Shown here: positions 52,720-62,414 of the stretch, one piece after another | Position numbering within the stretch: the first letter of the stretch is position 1 | Layout of the letters: every line of letters begins with the position of its first letter | Assembly: GCA_019912965.1 (NCBI GenBank) | Contig: JAIOHM010000065.1 | Span: 1-64,000, forward strand | Direction: 5' to 3' | DNA length: 64,000 bases | Origin: Anaerolineae bacterium | GTDB taxonomy: Bacteria; Chloroflexota; Anaerolineae; Aggregatilineales; Phototrophicaceae | The notes under the pieces: model-generated | What the model was told of the DNA's origin: nothing | What the model saw: the letters and a program-made list of their open reading frames with translations, nothing else | Databases searched by the model: none | Position numbers and translations under genes: made by a program

Positions 52720-54594
52720 ATGAAACTACTGATTGTTGAGTCACCGGCGAAAGCCAAGAAGATCGCCGGTTATCTCGGTGCAGGCTGGAAAGTCGAAGCC
52801 TGTATGGGTCATATCCGCGATTTGCCCGAAACCGAATTAGGCGTGGAGTTGGGACAAGATTTCCGTCCAACCTATAAGGTGCTGGCGGGTAAAGGCAATC
52901 TCGTCAAACGGCTGCTCAAGGCGATCAAAGAAGCTGAGGCCATCTATCTCGCTACTGACCCGGATCGGGAAGGCGAGGCGATTGCCTGGCATATCCTTGA
53001 CCTCGCTCGTCCGCCAAAGAACAAGCCCGTTTACCGCGCCTCGTTCAATGCCATCACTGAATCTGCTGTCAAAGCGGCGGTTGCTGTCCCGCGTACTATA
53101 GATCGCCCACTGGTGGAAGCGCAGCAGGCACGCCGGATTGTGGATCGCCTGGTTGGTTATCTCGTTTCGCCGTTGGCATGTAAGGCATTGGACGGGAAAT
53201 TATCCGCCGGGCGGGTACAGAGCGTTTGTCTGCGGCTGGTCGTCGAGCGTGAGCGTGAAATCGCGGCCTTTATTACCGAAACGTACTGGACGTTGGCGCT
53301 TGAACTGGAGGCAGGCAGTGAAACTTTCAATGCGAAACTACACACGCTGAAAAACGCCAAAGTCACTTTCAAATCCCGCGATCAGCTTGACCAGCTCGAC
53401 AAACTGATGACCAACGCCCAGTTCTGGGTTGAGAAGGCCGGGCAGACCATCAAAACCCGCGACCCGCTGCCGCCATTTACCACGTCATCACTCCAACAGG
53501 CAGCGGCTAAAGGCTTGGGGCTTTCACCGGAACGTACGATGGAAGTGGCACAGCGGCTGTATGAGGCCGGGTTGATCACCTATATGCGAACCGATGGCGT
53601 AGGTGTTGCAACGGAGGCGCAAACTGCTGCCCGCGAACTCATCGAGCGGAAATATGGCACGGCCTATCTGCCCTCGGAACCACCGACCTATACAACCAAA
53701 GCGGCCAATGCACAGGAGGCGCACGAAGCGATCCGTCCGACGGATGTGAACCGTTTGCCGGATGAGGAACTCGATGGCGATGGTGCCGGGTTGTATGGAT
53801 TGATTTGGGATCGGTTTGTGGCTTCGCAGATGGCAGCAGCGCGTTATCGAGTCGTTGGAGCCGTCATCCTAGCAGGGGCGAAACGCGAACAGCCTTATCC
53901 ACTGGAATTCCGCTCACAGGGGCGTGTACCGATTTTTGATGGGTTTTTGCGTGTGTACGAAGAGCCTGTGGATGACGGCGAGGAAGTCGATGATGACGAG
54001 GGCGGCGCGCTCCCAGCTTTGCAAGAGGGTCAGAGCCTGAAGCTAGTAGAGACTCTGCCTAATGAGCATCAGACTCATTCGCCTGCTCGCTACACCGAAG
54101 CCGCGCTGGTCAAGGCGCTGGAACAACGCGGCATTGGTCGCCCTTCAACCTACGCCGGGATGGTCAGCACGATTAAGAGCAAAGGCTATGCCAAGATTGG
54201 TCAGAAGCGACTTGTACCAACCGAAAAAGGGTGGGCGCTGTGCGATTTCGTGACGCAGCGTTTTCCTGATGTGTTTGACTACAGCTACACCTCACAGCTT
54301 GAAGGGCAGCTCGATGCGGTGGCCGCTGGACAACTCACCCAACTTGAGTTACTGAAAGCCTTCTGGCAGGGCTTCCAACCACAGTTGGCTGCGGCAGCCG
54401 AACTTGCCTTGCAGCAGCTTCGTCCCCAGGAAGCGCCCAAACGCACTGGGGAGTCGTGTCCTCAGTGTGGCAGCGATTTGGTCGAGCGCACTGGATCGAA
54501 GGGGAAATTTATCGGCTGTAGCAGATTTCCCAAATGCACTTACACACAGGGCGTAGAACATAAACCGGTCACGCTGCGCCCAGCGGAGGGCTAG
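52720..54594 (+). CDS. topA: DNA topoisomerase I (type IA)
   Basis: 624 residues. The Toprim domain has LLIVESPAKAKKIAGYLG at 3-20 and ATDPDREGEAIAWH near 87-100. The catalytic tyrosine is in GLITYMRTDG near 288. The C-terminus has one four-cysteine zinc element (CPQCGSDL, GCSRFPKCTY). It is shorter than chromosomal TopA because it has a single zinc element, as in plasmid-borne TraE/TopB-like enzymes. It should relax DNA during transfer or replication. It is one gene of the second transfer block. Confidence 0.94.
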   Translation: MKLLIVESPAKAKKIAGYLGAGWKVEACMGHIRDLPETELGVELGQDFRPTYKVLAGKGNLVKRLLKAIKEAEAIYLATDPDREGEAIAWHILDLARPPKNKPVYRASFNAITESAVKAAVAVPRTIDRPLVEAQQARRIVDRLVGYLVSPLACKALDGKLSAGRVQSVCLRLVVEREREIAAFITETYWTLALELEAGSETFNAKLHTLKNAKVTFKSRDQLDQLDKLMTNAQFWVEKAGQTIKTRDPLPPFTTSSLQQAAAKGLGLSPERTMEVAQRLYEAGLITYMRTDGVGVATEAQTAARELIERKYGTAYLPSEPPTYTTKAANAQEAHEAIRPTDVNRLPDEELDGDGAGLYGLIWDRFVASQMAAARYRVVGAVILAGAKREQPYPLEFRSQGRVPIFDGFLRVYEEPVDDGEEVDDDEGGALPALQEGQSLKLVETLPNEHQTHSPARYTEAALVKALEQRGIGRPSTYAGMVSTIKSKGYAKIGQKRLVPTEKGWALCDFVTQRFPDVFDYSYTSQLEGQLDAVAAGQLTQLELLKAFWQGFQPQLAAAAELALQQLRPQEAPKRTGESCPQCGSDLVERTGSKGKFIGCSRFPKCTYTQGVEHKPVTLRPAEG

Positions 54595-54597
54595 TGC

Positions 54598-55788
54598 ATG
54601 AGTCAGCAGATGCCCGAACCGCCGCCCATCGACTATGAAGCGTTTGAGCCGCCGAACGATCCATTCCCGGATGATCTGTTTCGGCAACCACCGCCTGAAC
54701 CGCCTGCCGATTTTGACTACGATCCCAGCGAGGGTTACGACCCATTTCCACGAGATGGCGGTGACTTCATCCCCATCCCGGATGATGATGCTTTCGTGCC
54801 AAAAGATGGCCTATTGACTCGTCTACCCGACCTGCCACCTTTATCGCAGGACGGCTTGCAGGGTTTTGAACCGCTTGAGCCAATGGATGACGGTTGGAGC
54901 TGGCACGATGCGCGATTGATCGGGATTGAACGCCATACGAATGCCGGATCGCAATACGAAATCGGCTGTATCGACGTGTATGCCGACGCCAACAGCGGTG
55001 ATTTGGGAGGCAGCTATCTACCTATTGCCGCGCTCGATGATGTGGACACAGCCACGACGCTTTATCACGATTTTCAAGCAGAAATTCATGAACAGGGACT
55101 CCCAAACTACGGTGTCCCTAAATTCGCCGAAGCCCTTATCGAACGTAGGGGTATGACACCCGACTGGATCAGTGCCGCTCAATCGGAATACGAAGCTTAT
55201 GAATACGTTCGTGATTTGGAGGCAGGTGATCTTGATGGCCGGGATGATCCGCCCGATGCTGCCATTGATCCACTCGTCCAGACAGCCCTTGAGTTGGGCG
55301 GTGTGGTTGTTCAGCGTGAAGTAGAAGCAGATATATCCACCCTGGAAGACCGTTCCGCTTTTCAGGCGTTGAGTGCGATTGGCATTGAAGCCGATGGTTT
55401 TGATCCCAGTAAAGATCCACCGCCTTTCTATGATGCTGAGACCGGCACGGCTTACTGGATTGGCGTTTTTCAACCCGATAAGAATGACCTGGAAAACTGC
55501 ATCACCAGCATCCTGTCGCTGGGGCGCAATCTGGAAACCGGTGAGATGGAAGCTCAGCTTGCCCCTTGTGTACCAGGAGACTGGGATAAAGCCTACCGCG
55601 CTTCGGAATTTTTGATCGACGTAGCGCAGAAAGGTGGTATTGAACGCTGCTTCGATGCTGCTGAAGGCATGGCGCTGGCAACCGATCAACGCGATCTGTG
55701 GGAGAACAAGCGGGGTCTGCCGCTGGATGTCGAGGCGACCCAGGGTATCGCTGACTACACCCGTGAAAACTGGGAGGTGGAATTGTGA
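54598..55788 (+). CDS. Acidic protein of unknown function after topA
   Basis: 396 residues, very acidic. The first 60 residues are Pro/Asp/Phe-rich (EPPPIDYEAFEPPNDPFPDD, DYDPSEGYDPFP), like a disordered or interaction arm. The rest is alpha/beta, with LIGIERHTNAGSQYEIGCID and TAYWIGVFQPDKNDLENCIT. It is not recognised. It begins 3 bp after topA and overlaps the ribbon-helix-helix gene at its stop. Acidic composition could mimic DNA, but that is speculation. Confidence 0.6.
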   Translation: MSQQMPEPPPIDYEAFEPPNDPFPDDLFRQPPPEPPADFDYDPSEGYDPFPRDGGDFIPIPDDDAFVPKDGLLTRLPDLPPLSQDGLQGFEPLEPMDDGWSWHDARLIGIERHTNAGSQYEIGCIDVYADANSGDLGGSYLPIAALDDVDTATTLYHDFQAEIHEQGLPNYGVPKFAEALIERRGMTPDWISAAQSEYEAYEYVRDLEAGDLDGRDDPPDAAIDPLVQTALELGGVVVQREVEADISTLEDRSAFQALSAIGIEADGFDPSKDPPPFYDAETGTAYWIGVFQPDKNDLENCITSILSLGRNLETGEMEAQLAPCVPGDWDKAYRASEFLIDVAQKGGIERCFDAAEGMALATDQRDLWENKRGLPLDVEATQGIADYTRENWEVEL

Positions 55789-56030
55789 CCGAAGCAGCCA
55801 AAGAAAAGCTGTTCAATGTGCGTCTCACATCTGAAGACCGCGCCCTACTGGGAAGCGTTGCTAGGCAGTTTAAGCGGGATAACTCGGCAACGATCCGCTT
55901 ACTGATCCGCCGAGCTGCATTGACTTATCTGCCAATCAGCCGTGAAGGTTGTTTCACATCGCTGCCCACAGCCGACTATCCCCGTTCCGTGCAATTCCCG
56001 GTTCGGATGCTGGGAGGTAGCGATGAATAA
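55785..56030 (+). CDS. Ribbon-helix-helix-like regulator
   Basis: 81 residues from GTG 55785, overlapping the previous stop. The part LFNVRLTSEDRALLGSVARQ then NSATIRLLIRRAALTYL has the strand-helix-helix order of Arc/CopG/MetJ proteins. It may regulate this operon or bind near oriT. Its stop overlaps the start of the next gene by 8 nt. Confidence 0.6.
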   Translation: MTEAAKEKLFNVRLTSEDRALLGSVARQFKRDNSATIRLLIRRAALTYLPISREGCFTSLPTADYPRSVQFPVRMLGGSDE

Positions 56031-58269
56031 TGAGATTCCCTTTCACCTGCATGGGGATGATGGGGCGCTATACACCGTTGATGTGATGCTTGATCGACGT
56101 GAAATAGAGAACCCTCACTACGATGTTGATCTAGTGCGGTCACGGTCAGGTTGTTACGGTGAGTCCATTGAACAGCGCTTGACGCTGGGGGAATACGAAG
56201 ATCGCCGTGACGCTGCCCTGTATCGAAATTCCGTTGAGGATGTTTTAGTCGAACATGGGCTTGCCGGTTTAGGCGATGCTGCCGAGCGCATCACCCACGA
56301 ACCCATTCTTTACGAAGGTCAATATCTGATTGCGACTTTCCCACCGGACGCTGATATAGGTACTCCGGCGGCAGCCCATCTGCTTCATGTGAGTGAAGAT
56401 GATCTGGAAACAATGCCAGTGGCATATGGGCTATCTGAAGCGGTTGACCGCACGACTGCTGAGGTTGAGGATCGGTTTTCGATTGGCGGCTACGAAACGA
56501 TGTTTCAGGCCGCCCACGCAGCGGCTGTTACCAATAGGTTGCGTTCCCCCGAAGCATCGCTGTTTAGCGCCTCCAATCAGAATTTGGCCTCGGTTCACGA
56601 TGATCCCCTCCAGTTCTTCCGTAATGAGACTCATTCAAATTCCTTGACCACTAACGAAGAGCGAGAAATGGCAACCAACTCTGATAACTTGAATCCCAAA
56701 GAATTAACTCCCGAAATCTTTTCTGCTTCGCCAGAAATCGAGATTGATACTCAACCCTATACACCGATTATGCCCGAAGCTGAACATTTTGAAACGGCCA
56801 CTCGACGAACCGGAGTGGCATTTGTGGGCGAGATCGATGAGCAAGTAAATTACTCATTTGAAATCGCACCGGGGCAGGAACCGGGGACGGTGGAACTGTT
56901 AGCGCAAAAGTGGTGGTTGGGTGAGGACGATGAACTTAAGTCCCAACATCGCCCAATTCATGAGTATGACAAAAATCTGGAAATGCAGGCGTTCAGTGAT
57001 GCCGTTCGGCTATATGCACTTGGAGAAGAGAAGGGGCGCGAAGCGGTACTGGAACGCGCTGTGGACATGGCACGTGAGGATGGTTACATCGATGCCGATC
57101 AAACCCATTTGTTCACAGCTGGTCCACCTGATCCGTATACAAAAGCACTAGTAATCAATCCCGTTAGACTTGAAACTGATGAACTTCCACAAATGGATCC
57201 TGAGTTATCTGTTGAACTACCAGAACCTGATTATCCGACCATTTACCGCGAGTTCGCCGAAGAAGCTGCCCGTGAGCGGGAAGCAAATGCATCTCTGGAG
57301 GGTTCAGCATGGTTTGAGGCGACCTTCGAGAAATCCGCGACGGAATTGCTGCAACCTATAAATGATACCGTAAATTATGCCCTGGTTGTGCAGGATGCTG
57401 ATCCCTGGACAGTCGAACTGGCTGTCGAGAAATATTGGCGCGAACCTAACGGCTATCTAGGCATCCAATCCGTCACGCTCGATACTTACGACCCGGAGTT
57501 AAGCCGAGTGCAAGCCGAGCAAGACCGTGAAGCCCTGCTGGAAATTCACGACCAACGCGGATTGGAAGGTATGATGCACCAGGCAGAATTGATGGCGGTT
57601 CACAACGATTGGTTAGTTGCGGATCGCGGCGATCCGCGGCTGTTCATGCAAGGGCCGCCTGACCGCTTCGAGACACTCGCGCAGCAGTTAGAGGATGAGA
57701 TCAACCCCTATTGGAATACGGATGGCGAGAAGATCGAAGACCCTGTACCACAAGCGGAGGTGGAAAACCCCTATTGGCGGCTGGATACCTTGCCCGTAAA
57801 CGACCCGGCGGGTGAACCCCTGGGACATGCCTTGCATATGGTTGTATATCCTGGTTTGGAACGCAACCCGGAGGCGGTGAGCAGTCCAGCGATGCCAGAG
57901 GACGAGCCGTTCCGAATGCTAGAGATGGCACATTTCGAGACGACGGCGGCAGCCGATAAATTCGGGAAGGAGTTCAATGGCTACCTCATCCCCGGAATGC
58001 TGGATGGGCCGGAATTGGCTCAAGAAGTGACACGACTCGAAGGGTTGCCAGTGGAGTGGAAGACGCTCGAAGGTGACGACCTTAAGGCGTACCAAAATAC
58101 CGAACTGACGCTGACTCGTGACTCATCAGCCTGGTATCCCTACAATCCCAATGCCGAACGCGATGCACGCATTGCAGCTGAGGGGGTATACTATGACCCT
58201 TTGCAATCCTACATAGAGGGGAATGGTAATCCGATCTCTAATATTTCTTCGTTGGACTTGGAAATCTGA
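56023..58269 (+). CDS. Repeat-containing acidic protein of unknown function
   Basis: 748 residues from ATG 56023, chosen for GGAGGT 4 nt upstream. An N-terminal module (about 5-130) and two clearer related modules in the middle (about 258-380 and 430-560) share the pattern: a beta strand pair, VELLAQKWW or VELAVEKYW, an H/D-EYD-type helix, and an (F/L)xxGPPDxxxxL ending. The repeats suggest a multi-domain structural or binding protein. It is unrecognised. It ends the transfer operon just before a perfect bidirectional-type terminator. Confidence 0.65.
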   Translation: MNNEIPFHLHGDDGALYTVDVMLDRREIENPHYDVDLVRSRSGCYGESIEQRLTLGEYEDRRDAALYRNSVEDVLVEHGLAGLGDAAERITHEPILYEGQYLIATFPPDADIGTPAAAHLLHVSEDDLETMPVAYGLSEAVDRTTAEVEDRFSIGGYETMFQAAHAAAVTNRLRSPEASLFSASNQNLASVHDDPLQFFRNETHSNSLTTNEEREMATNSDNLNPKELTPEIFSASPEIEIDTQPYTPIMPEAEHFETATRRTGVAFVGEIDEQVNYSFEIAPGQEPGTVELLAQKWWLGEDDELKSQHRPIHEYDKNLEMQAFSDAVRLYALGEEKGREAVLERAVDMAREDGYIDADQTHLFTAGPPDPYTKALVINPVRLETDELPQMDPELSVELPEPDYPTIYREFAEEAAREREANASLEGSAWFEATFEKSATELLQPINDTVNYALVVQDADPWTVELAVEKYWREPNGYLGIQSVTLDTYDPELSRVQAEQDREALLEIHDQRGLEGMMHQAELMAVHNDWLVADRGDPRLFMQGPPDRFETLAQQLEDEINPYWNTDGEKIEDPVPQAEVENPYWRLDTLPVNDPAGEPLGHALHMVVYPGLERNPEAVSSPAMPEDEPFRMLEMAHFETTAAADKFGKEFNGYLIPGMLDGPELAQEVTRLEGLPVEWKTLEGDDLKAYQNTELTLTRDSSAWYPYNPNAERDARIAAEGVYYDPLQSYIEGNGNPISNISSLDLEI

Positions 58270-58278
58270 ATACAAGAT

Positions 58279-58313
58279 AAAGCAAATGCCTATAATATAT
58301 AAGCATTTGCTTT
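58279..58313. terminator. Bidirectional terminator between convergent genes
   Basis: AAAGCAAATGC (58279-58289) and GCATTTGCTTT (58303-58313) form a perfect 11-bp stem. The A-run before and T-run after serve both directions. It separates the repeat protein gene (plus) from the Ntn-like gene (minus). Confidence 0.75.
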
Positions 58314-58338
58314 ACAAATTTAACTATGGAAAATAATA

Positions 58339-59298
58339 TTATAACTCTAACAGTACATTAAATCTCTGAAGTACTTGATTTACGAAATCCTCTAAATTCA
58401 AATCCTTCAGCTTAGTCCTTTTTTTATGTAACAGGGGAGCATATAACATACCGATTTTATTCTGATAGATATATACCCCTATAAAACATTGTCCGGGTTC
58501 TTTCGGAGTCAAAATTGAGTATGTGTAACCGCCAGTATCAGCGCCATCAATCATATTATCATCAACAATAGAGCTACCGCCGATGCCTGCACTAGTTATA
58601 ACTACGTGGGATTGAGGACCATGACTATTTAGATTTTGTGTGACATATCGAAAGCCATTTGGTGTAGTTTTTACTGCAAGAGCAAATCCCCCTACACTAT
58701 TTTGTAGTTTGCCTTTCTCATGTTCAATATCATCTTCAATCAAACGTCGCATAGTGAACAACATGAGACCGAGTTGGGTAGTTACATGTATAGAAGGGAA
58801 ATTCTGGAATTCCCCTATTTCTTTATTATTCATTCGTGGAAACAAGCGTTGGTATTCAGCGAAAGCATCATAAGAACCAATCCAACAAGCTAAGTCATCT
58901 TTAATCTTCCTATCCTGAACAAGATATAAGTTGCACTCGGTTTTGTCAGCATGAGCTACAATAAATTCGACTCTTCTGTTGTCCGGCACGTCTTCTGAAA
59001 CTTCTTTTTTTAATAGGTTTAATAAATCAGCTATTATGATGTGCTGTTTTTTCTCAAAAAGCGTTCTGATTATATTTAAAGCCCTCTCAGTGTTCCCAGC
59101 AAAAGCAATACAGACTTGAGGGGAGAGTATTAAAATTTTTAAGGATTCGAAGTCATCAAATTCGGGTTCACCCATTGACAACTTCTCTATCAAACTTTCA
59201 TCTGCATTCAATAAACTTGATCTTTGCTCCAAAATTACTTTTGTGTCGGAAACTATAACTATGTTATCTAAAATCTTTTTTGCAACTACCAAAGTCAT
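58339..59298 (-). CDS. Ntn-hydrolase-like (proteasome-like) protein, tentative
   Basis: 319 residues. The N-terminus MTLVVAKKILDNIVIVSDTK looks like the first strands of proteasome-type Ntn hydrolases, where Thr after the initiator Met is the nucleophile and SDTK matches the usual D-x-R/K pair. A following KILILSPQVCIAFAGNTERA resembles the conserved Gly strand. The remainder is unusual and longer than HslV. It is A+T-rich against its neighbours, so it is probably a later arrival. Family membership rests on short motifs only. It sits between the transfer operon and mobilisation cassette 2. Confidence 0.45.
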   Translation of the reverse strand: MTLVVAKKILDNIVIVSDTKVILEQRSSLLNADESLIEKLSMGEPEFDDFESLKILILSPQVCIAFAGNTERALNIIRTLFEKKQHIIIADLLNLLKKEVSEDVPDNRRVEFIVAHADKTECNLYLVQDRKIKDDLACWIGSYDAFAEYQRLFPRMNNKEIGEFQNFPSIHVTTQLGLMLFTMRRLIEDDIEHEKGKLQNSVGGFALAVKTTPNGFRYVTQNLNSHGPQSHVVITSAGIGGSSIVDDNMIDGADTGGYTYSILTPKEPGQCFIGVYIYQNKIGMLYAPLLHKKRTKLKDLNLEDFVNQVLQRFNVLLEL

Positions 59299-59358
59299 AA
59301 GAGGAAATTACCTTTCACCCCTTCACAGCTACCCTTCTATTAGAAAATTTTGATTATA

Positions 59359-59667
59359 TCATCTGTACTCTTTTGCATCATTATTAAGTAAGCGCTTTAG
59401 ATGTTTACTTCCGCGAATTGTTAAACAACGAATGATGCGCGGTGCTTCGTTCGAACCACTTGAGGTTATTAGAGTGCCAACTTGATCTCCCCGATCAATT
59501 ATTTGTACTTCTAAAACTACAAAGTTTTCTAATTCTATTCGCCCTCCGTTGACAAGTTCCTCTGTCCAAACTTCAATAAGTCCTTCAAGCATCGTCTGAA
59601 CATCTTGATTCTTCAGCCGGGTTCGCCTTCCGATTTCACTCACCATTTTGTTTTTCGTGAGAGTCAT
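59359..59667 (-). CDS. HU/IHF-family DNA-binding protein (cassette 2)
   Basis: 102 residues with the HU layout (KNKMVSEIGRRTRLKNQDVQ, LEGLIEVWTEELVNGG), and an arm region starting RIELENFVVLEVQ. It is divergent from classical HU. It lies 3 bp after the coupling-protein stop, in the same place as the HU gene of cassette 1, but the two differ in most positions. Confidence 0.8.
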   Translation of the reverse strand: MTLTKNKMVSEIGRRTRLKNQDVQTMLEGLIEVWTEELVNGGRIELENFVVLEVQIIDRGDQVGTLITSSGSNEAPRIIRCLTIRGSKHLKRLLNNDAKEYR

Positions 59668-59670
59668 GGC

Positions 59671-61686
59671 TTAAGCTCCTACTGTTTGTTTTATACGTTG
59701 ATGACGTTCCCGCATGTGGTCGAGAGGAGTCATTTTGACTTTACCACCTGCTTTCTTTTCTGCTTCAATGGCAACTTTTGTCAACAGGGAACGTGCTGCA
59801 AGCTCGACTGTTGAAGTGGCAGCTGGGGGCTGAGGCAGCGTTTCTGATACAGGAAAAGGAGACATGACAATACCACGCTCAAGAAGCAGTGGGTCGTTAT
59901 TCTGAAATGTGGCTAATCGCTTCTTCCAATCCTCACGTTCGTAAAGACGGGTCAAGCGAGCGTTGAGAACGATTTGCGTTGCGAAGCCAGCTTCAACATA
60001 ACGCGCGAAGATGGTACAGTTGCCGACCTGTGGTGTCACAACTTCATCCACTGTCAGCAAGGGGCGCTGCCGTAAATGGCTGTTGGGATCATCAGCGTTT
60101 GAGTCGGCAGTAGCAATACCACTCGCTTTTGAGTAAAACTCTGCCGTATCCGCATCACAACCGCCATAAATCACCTGAGTTGCCAGCCCTGTAAAGAGCG
60201 CCTGTGTGCCTTCGTTACCATAAATCATATGAAACTGCCCTTTGGTTTGCGCCCCAATCATGATCGAGATGCGGCGTTTGCGGACTAAGTTCACATCAGC
60301 TACCAGGCTGTCCAGCTTACCCAGCGTCGGGAATTCATCAAGAATGACGCCGACGGGCATGGGAAGCGGTCCACGATTGCGTTCCCCAATCGTATCGAGA
60401 TCAAGCATTAGCTTGCGTAGTGTCGCACCAAGATAGGAAGCATAAACCGCACGCATACGACCCGGACAGGTTAGCACCACAACGGTAGGTTGGGTGACAA
60501 TGAGTTCAGCGTCAAAGTCTGATGCAGATGTATTGTTGCGAACATCTGTCGATGCCCATCCCGTCAGTGCGGTTGCCAGCGTTGCCACCACGTTGGATGC
60601 GACTTTGCCATCCGACCCCACTGACGCAATAAAGCTGTTGGCGAGTAGTGCTGCATCATCCTTTTTCGCGGCAAGTTTGCCTGCCAAACTTTTGAGGTCA
60701 TTCATGGCATTGTAGATTTCACCAAGATTGGGAAAACGAATTAGGCAAGCGGCTAGCAAAGCTGCTGCACTATCCGTCCAGAAGCGGTTATCACCCTGAG
60801 CCGATGGCACCAGCACATCGGCAATCGCTCGTGCGTCAGATACATTATCGATCCCTTCGGACAGATTGAAACGCGGACCAAGTGTACTGGTTGGATCATG
60901 CACAACGACCAGATGACGAGTTACAGCAGCAAACTTGAGAATATGTCCACTAATTTCACCCTGTGGGTCAGCGACAATGAGGGAGTGACCCGCAAGCATC
61001 CGGTCAGCAATCGCAGGTAGGATAATGCCCTGTGTTTTGCCTGAACCCGGCCCACCCAATGTTAAAATGCCGCGTGCAATGTCCTCACCACCGAGGCAAA
61101 AACGCCCTGTGCCAATGTCGAGCCGTCGTTTTTGCTCGCCCCAGAACGCACCTAGTAGAATCAATCCTTCAGCATCCTCTTTACGAAAGCGCTTGTATTC
61201 GCGCATCGTGCAAAAGTGCGATGAGCCGAGAGCACCACGCTTCACCTGTGGATTTCGCAGCCGATCTACACGCTCACGTAACCAACCGCCATTTTTGATG
61301 CCACTGTGTAAAGCGGTATTGATGATAAAGCTCGCAAAGACCAGCATGACTCCGAAGAGCAGAAGCCGCATTTGGTGAACGTTTTCCGGCCCACCGGCTA
61401 ACAATCGAACAAAGCTGCTCACAGATTGTCTACCGCGCATTGTCTGTATTGCCAGACCACCCATCAATGTTACGTAAAGCTCCACGATGCCGAGCGTCAC
61501 AATGAAATGAACGATAATTCGTGCGCTTCGTTTCCAGCCAGCAAACTGCTGTAATTCACTGGTGCGCTGAATGCCCGCACCTGCGACTGCGCTAAATAGC
61601 AGAGGAGCGAGCGGCATTAAGCATAACAATGGTACAAGGTAGGCACCAAGCAGGGCTTTACCATCTGTAAATAACCAGTAGAACAT
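59671..61686 (-). CDS. VirD4/TraG-type coupling ATPase (cassette 2)
   Basis: 671 residues. Membrane segments lie near 10-35, 55-75 and 105-123. Walker A LGGPGSGKT and Walker B VGVILDEFPTLG are intact, with LVRKRRISIMIGAQTKGQ after it. Large parts are near-identical to the cassette 1 protein (for example SSHFCTxREYKRxR and VATLATALTGWA), so both come from one ancestor. The C-terminal tail is longer by about 30 residues. It starts 41 bp after the relaxase-like stop. Confidence 0.93.
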   Translation of the reverse strand: MFYWLFTDGKALLGAYLVPLLCLMPLAPLLFSAVAGAGIQRTSELQQFAGWKRSARIIVHFIVTLGIVELYVTLMGGLAIQTMRGRQSVSSFVRLLAGGPENVHQMRLLLFGVMLVFASFIINTALHSGIKNGGWLRERVDRLRNPQVKRGALGSSHFCTMREYKRFRKEDAEGLILLGAFWGEQKRRLDIGTGRFCLGGEDIARGILTLGGPGSGKTQGIILPAIADRMLAGHSLIVADPQGEISGHILKFAAVTRHLVVVHDPTSTLGPRFNLSEGIDNVSDARAIADVLVPSAQGDNRFWTDSAAALLAACLIRFPNLGEIYNAMNDLKSLAGKLAAKKDDAALLANSFIASVGSDGKVASNVVATLATALTGWASTDVRNNTSASDFDAELIVTQPTVVVLTCPGRMRAVYASYLGATLRKLMLDLDTIGERNRGPLPMPVGVILDEFPTLGKLDSLVADVNLVRKRRISIMIGAQTKGQFHMIYGNEGTQALFTGLATQVIYGGCDADTAEFYSKASGIATADSNADDPNSHLRQRPLLTVDEVVTPQVGNCTIFARYVEAGFATQIVLNARLTRLYEREDWKKRLATFQNNDPLLLERGIVMSPFPVSETLPQPPAATSTVELAARSLLTKVAIEAEKKAGGKVKMTPLDHMRERHQRIKQTVGA

Positions 61687-61727
61687 GCAAACTCACTTCT
61701 TGTTAGGTACGGTAAAGATGTGATATT

Positions 61728-62414
61728 TCATCTTGAACGCGGGAACCAGAGGTCGAGATCATCACTGTCTGGCAAATCAGGTTGTGCTAATGGAGACTCG
61801 ATTTCATCATCACGCAATTTACGCCACTCTGGGCCAACGATGCGATCTAATGCGTTACTGAAATGCTGGCTGGCAATTTCGCGGAACAAGGCATCATGAC
61901 CTTTCGTGCTGTTGTTATAAATGGCTAGTCGTTCTGCTATCGAAGGGGCTGTTCCGGGCAGTACCACATGCGTATGCAGATGCTGCATGGGTTCGTCGTT
62001 GTCCTCAGTCTTAGCTTTTCGGTCATGTAGGACAAATGAAAATTCAGGGACATCAAAACCGCGTGCCGCATAGTAATCCTCAACCACCCGCTCCGTCAGA
62101 TCGCACACCACATCACGTCGTTGATTTTCTGGTATGAGTTCCATCAGATCAGGTGCAGGCGAGATGACCCATGTCCATGCAAGGACATGCCTGCTTTGAA
62201 GTTGATCGCAGTTTTTGAGGATGTCGTGATAATGAACACCCATCCCGTGATCCTGCCAGCGTTCATAATCGTGATTCTGAGCGAGGTGATTATTGCGGGT
62301 GTCCCGATACTGCAAATACTTCAAAACAGCCTTGAGCGCAGATCGTCCCGTTCCACGCCCTGACTTTTTCGGGCCTTTATAAGCAAAATCGACTACGACA
62401 ATGGCTTTACTCAC
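61728..62414 (-). CDS. Small relaxase-like protein (cassette 2)
   Basis: 228 residues from GTG 62414, chosen because it overlaps the upstream stop; the frame runs 8 codons further. It has LKYLQYRDTRN, HYHDILKNCDQLQSRHVLAW, and MQHLHTHVVLPGTAP, the same HxH site as cassette 1. It is likely a DNA-processing protein at oriT. Similarity to the cassette 1 protein covers most of the length but is only moderate. Confidence 0.7.
   Translation of the reverse strand: MSKAIVVVDFAYKGPKKSGRGTGRSALKAVLKYLQYRDTRNNHLAQNHDYERWQDHGMGVHYHDILKNCDQLQSRHVLAWTWVISPAPDLMELIPENQRRDVVCDLTERVVEDYYAARGFDVPEFSFVLHDRKAKTEDNDEPMQHLHTHVVLPGTAPSIAERLAIYNNSTKGHDALFREIASQHFSNALDRIVGPEWRKLRDDEIESPLAQPDLPDSDDLDLWFPRSR

Noticed and set aside
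52463..52723. 86-residue alternative frame between virB4 and topA
   Set aside because: Overlaps the 70-residue frame that has a GGAGG-preceded TTG and more protein-like composition; the alternative is basic and Met/Arg/Leu-rich. Kept as a possibility only.
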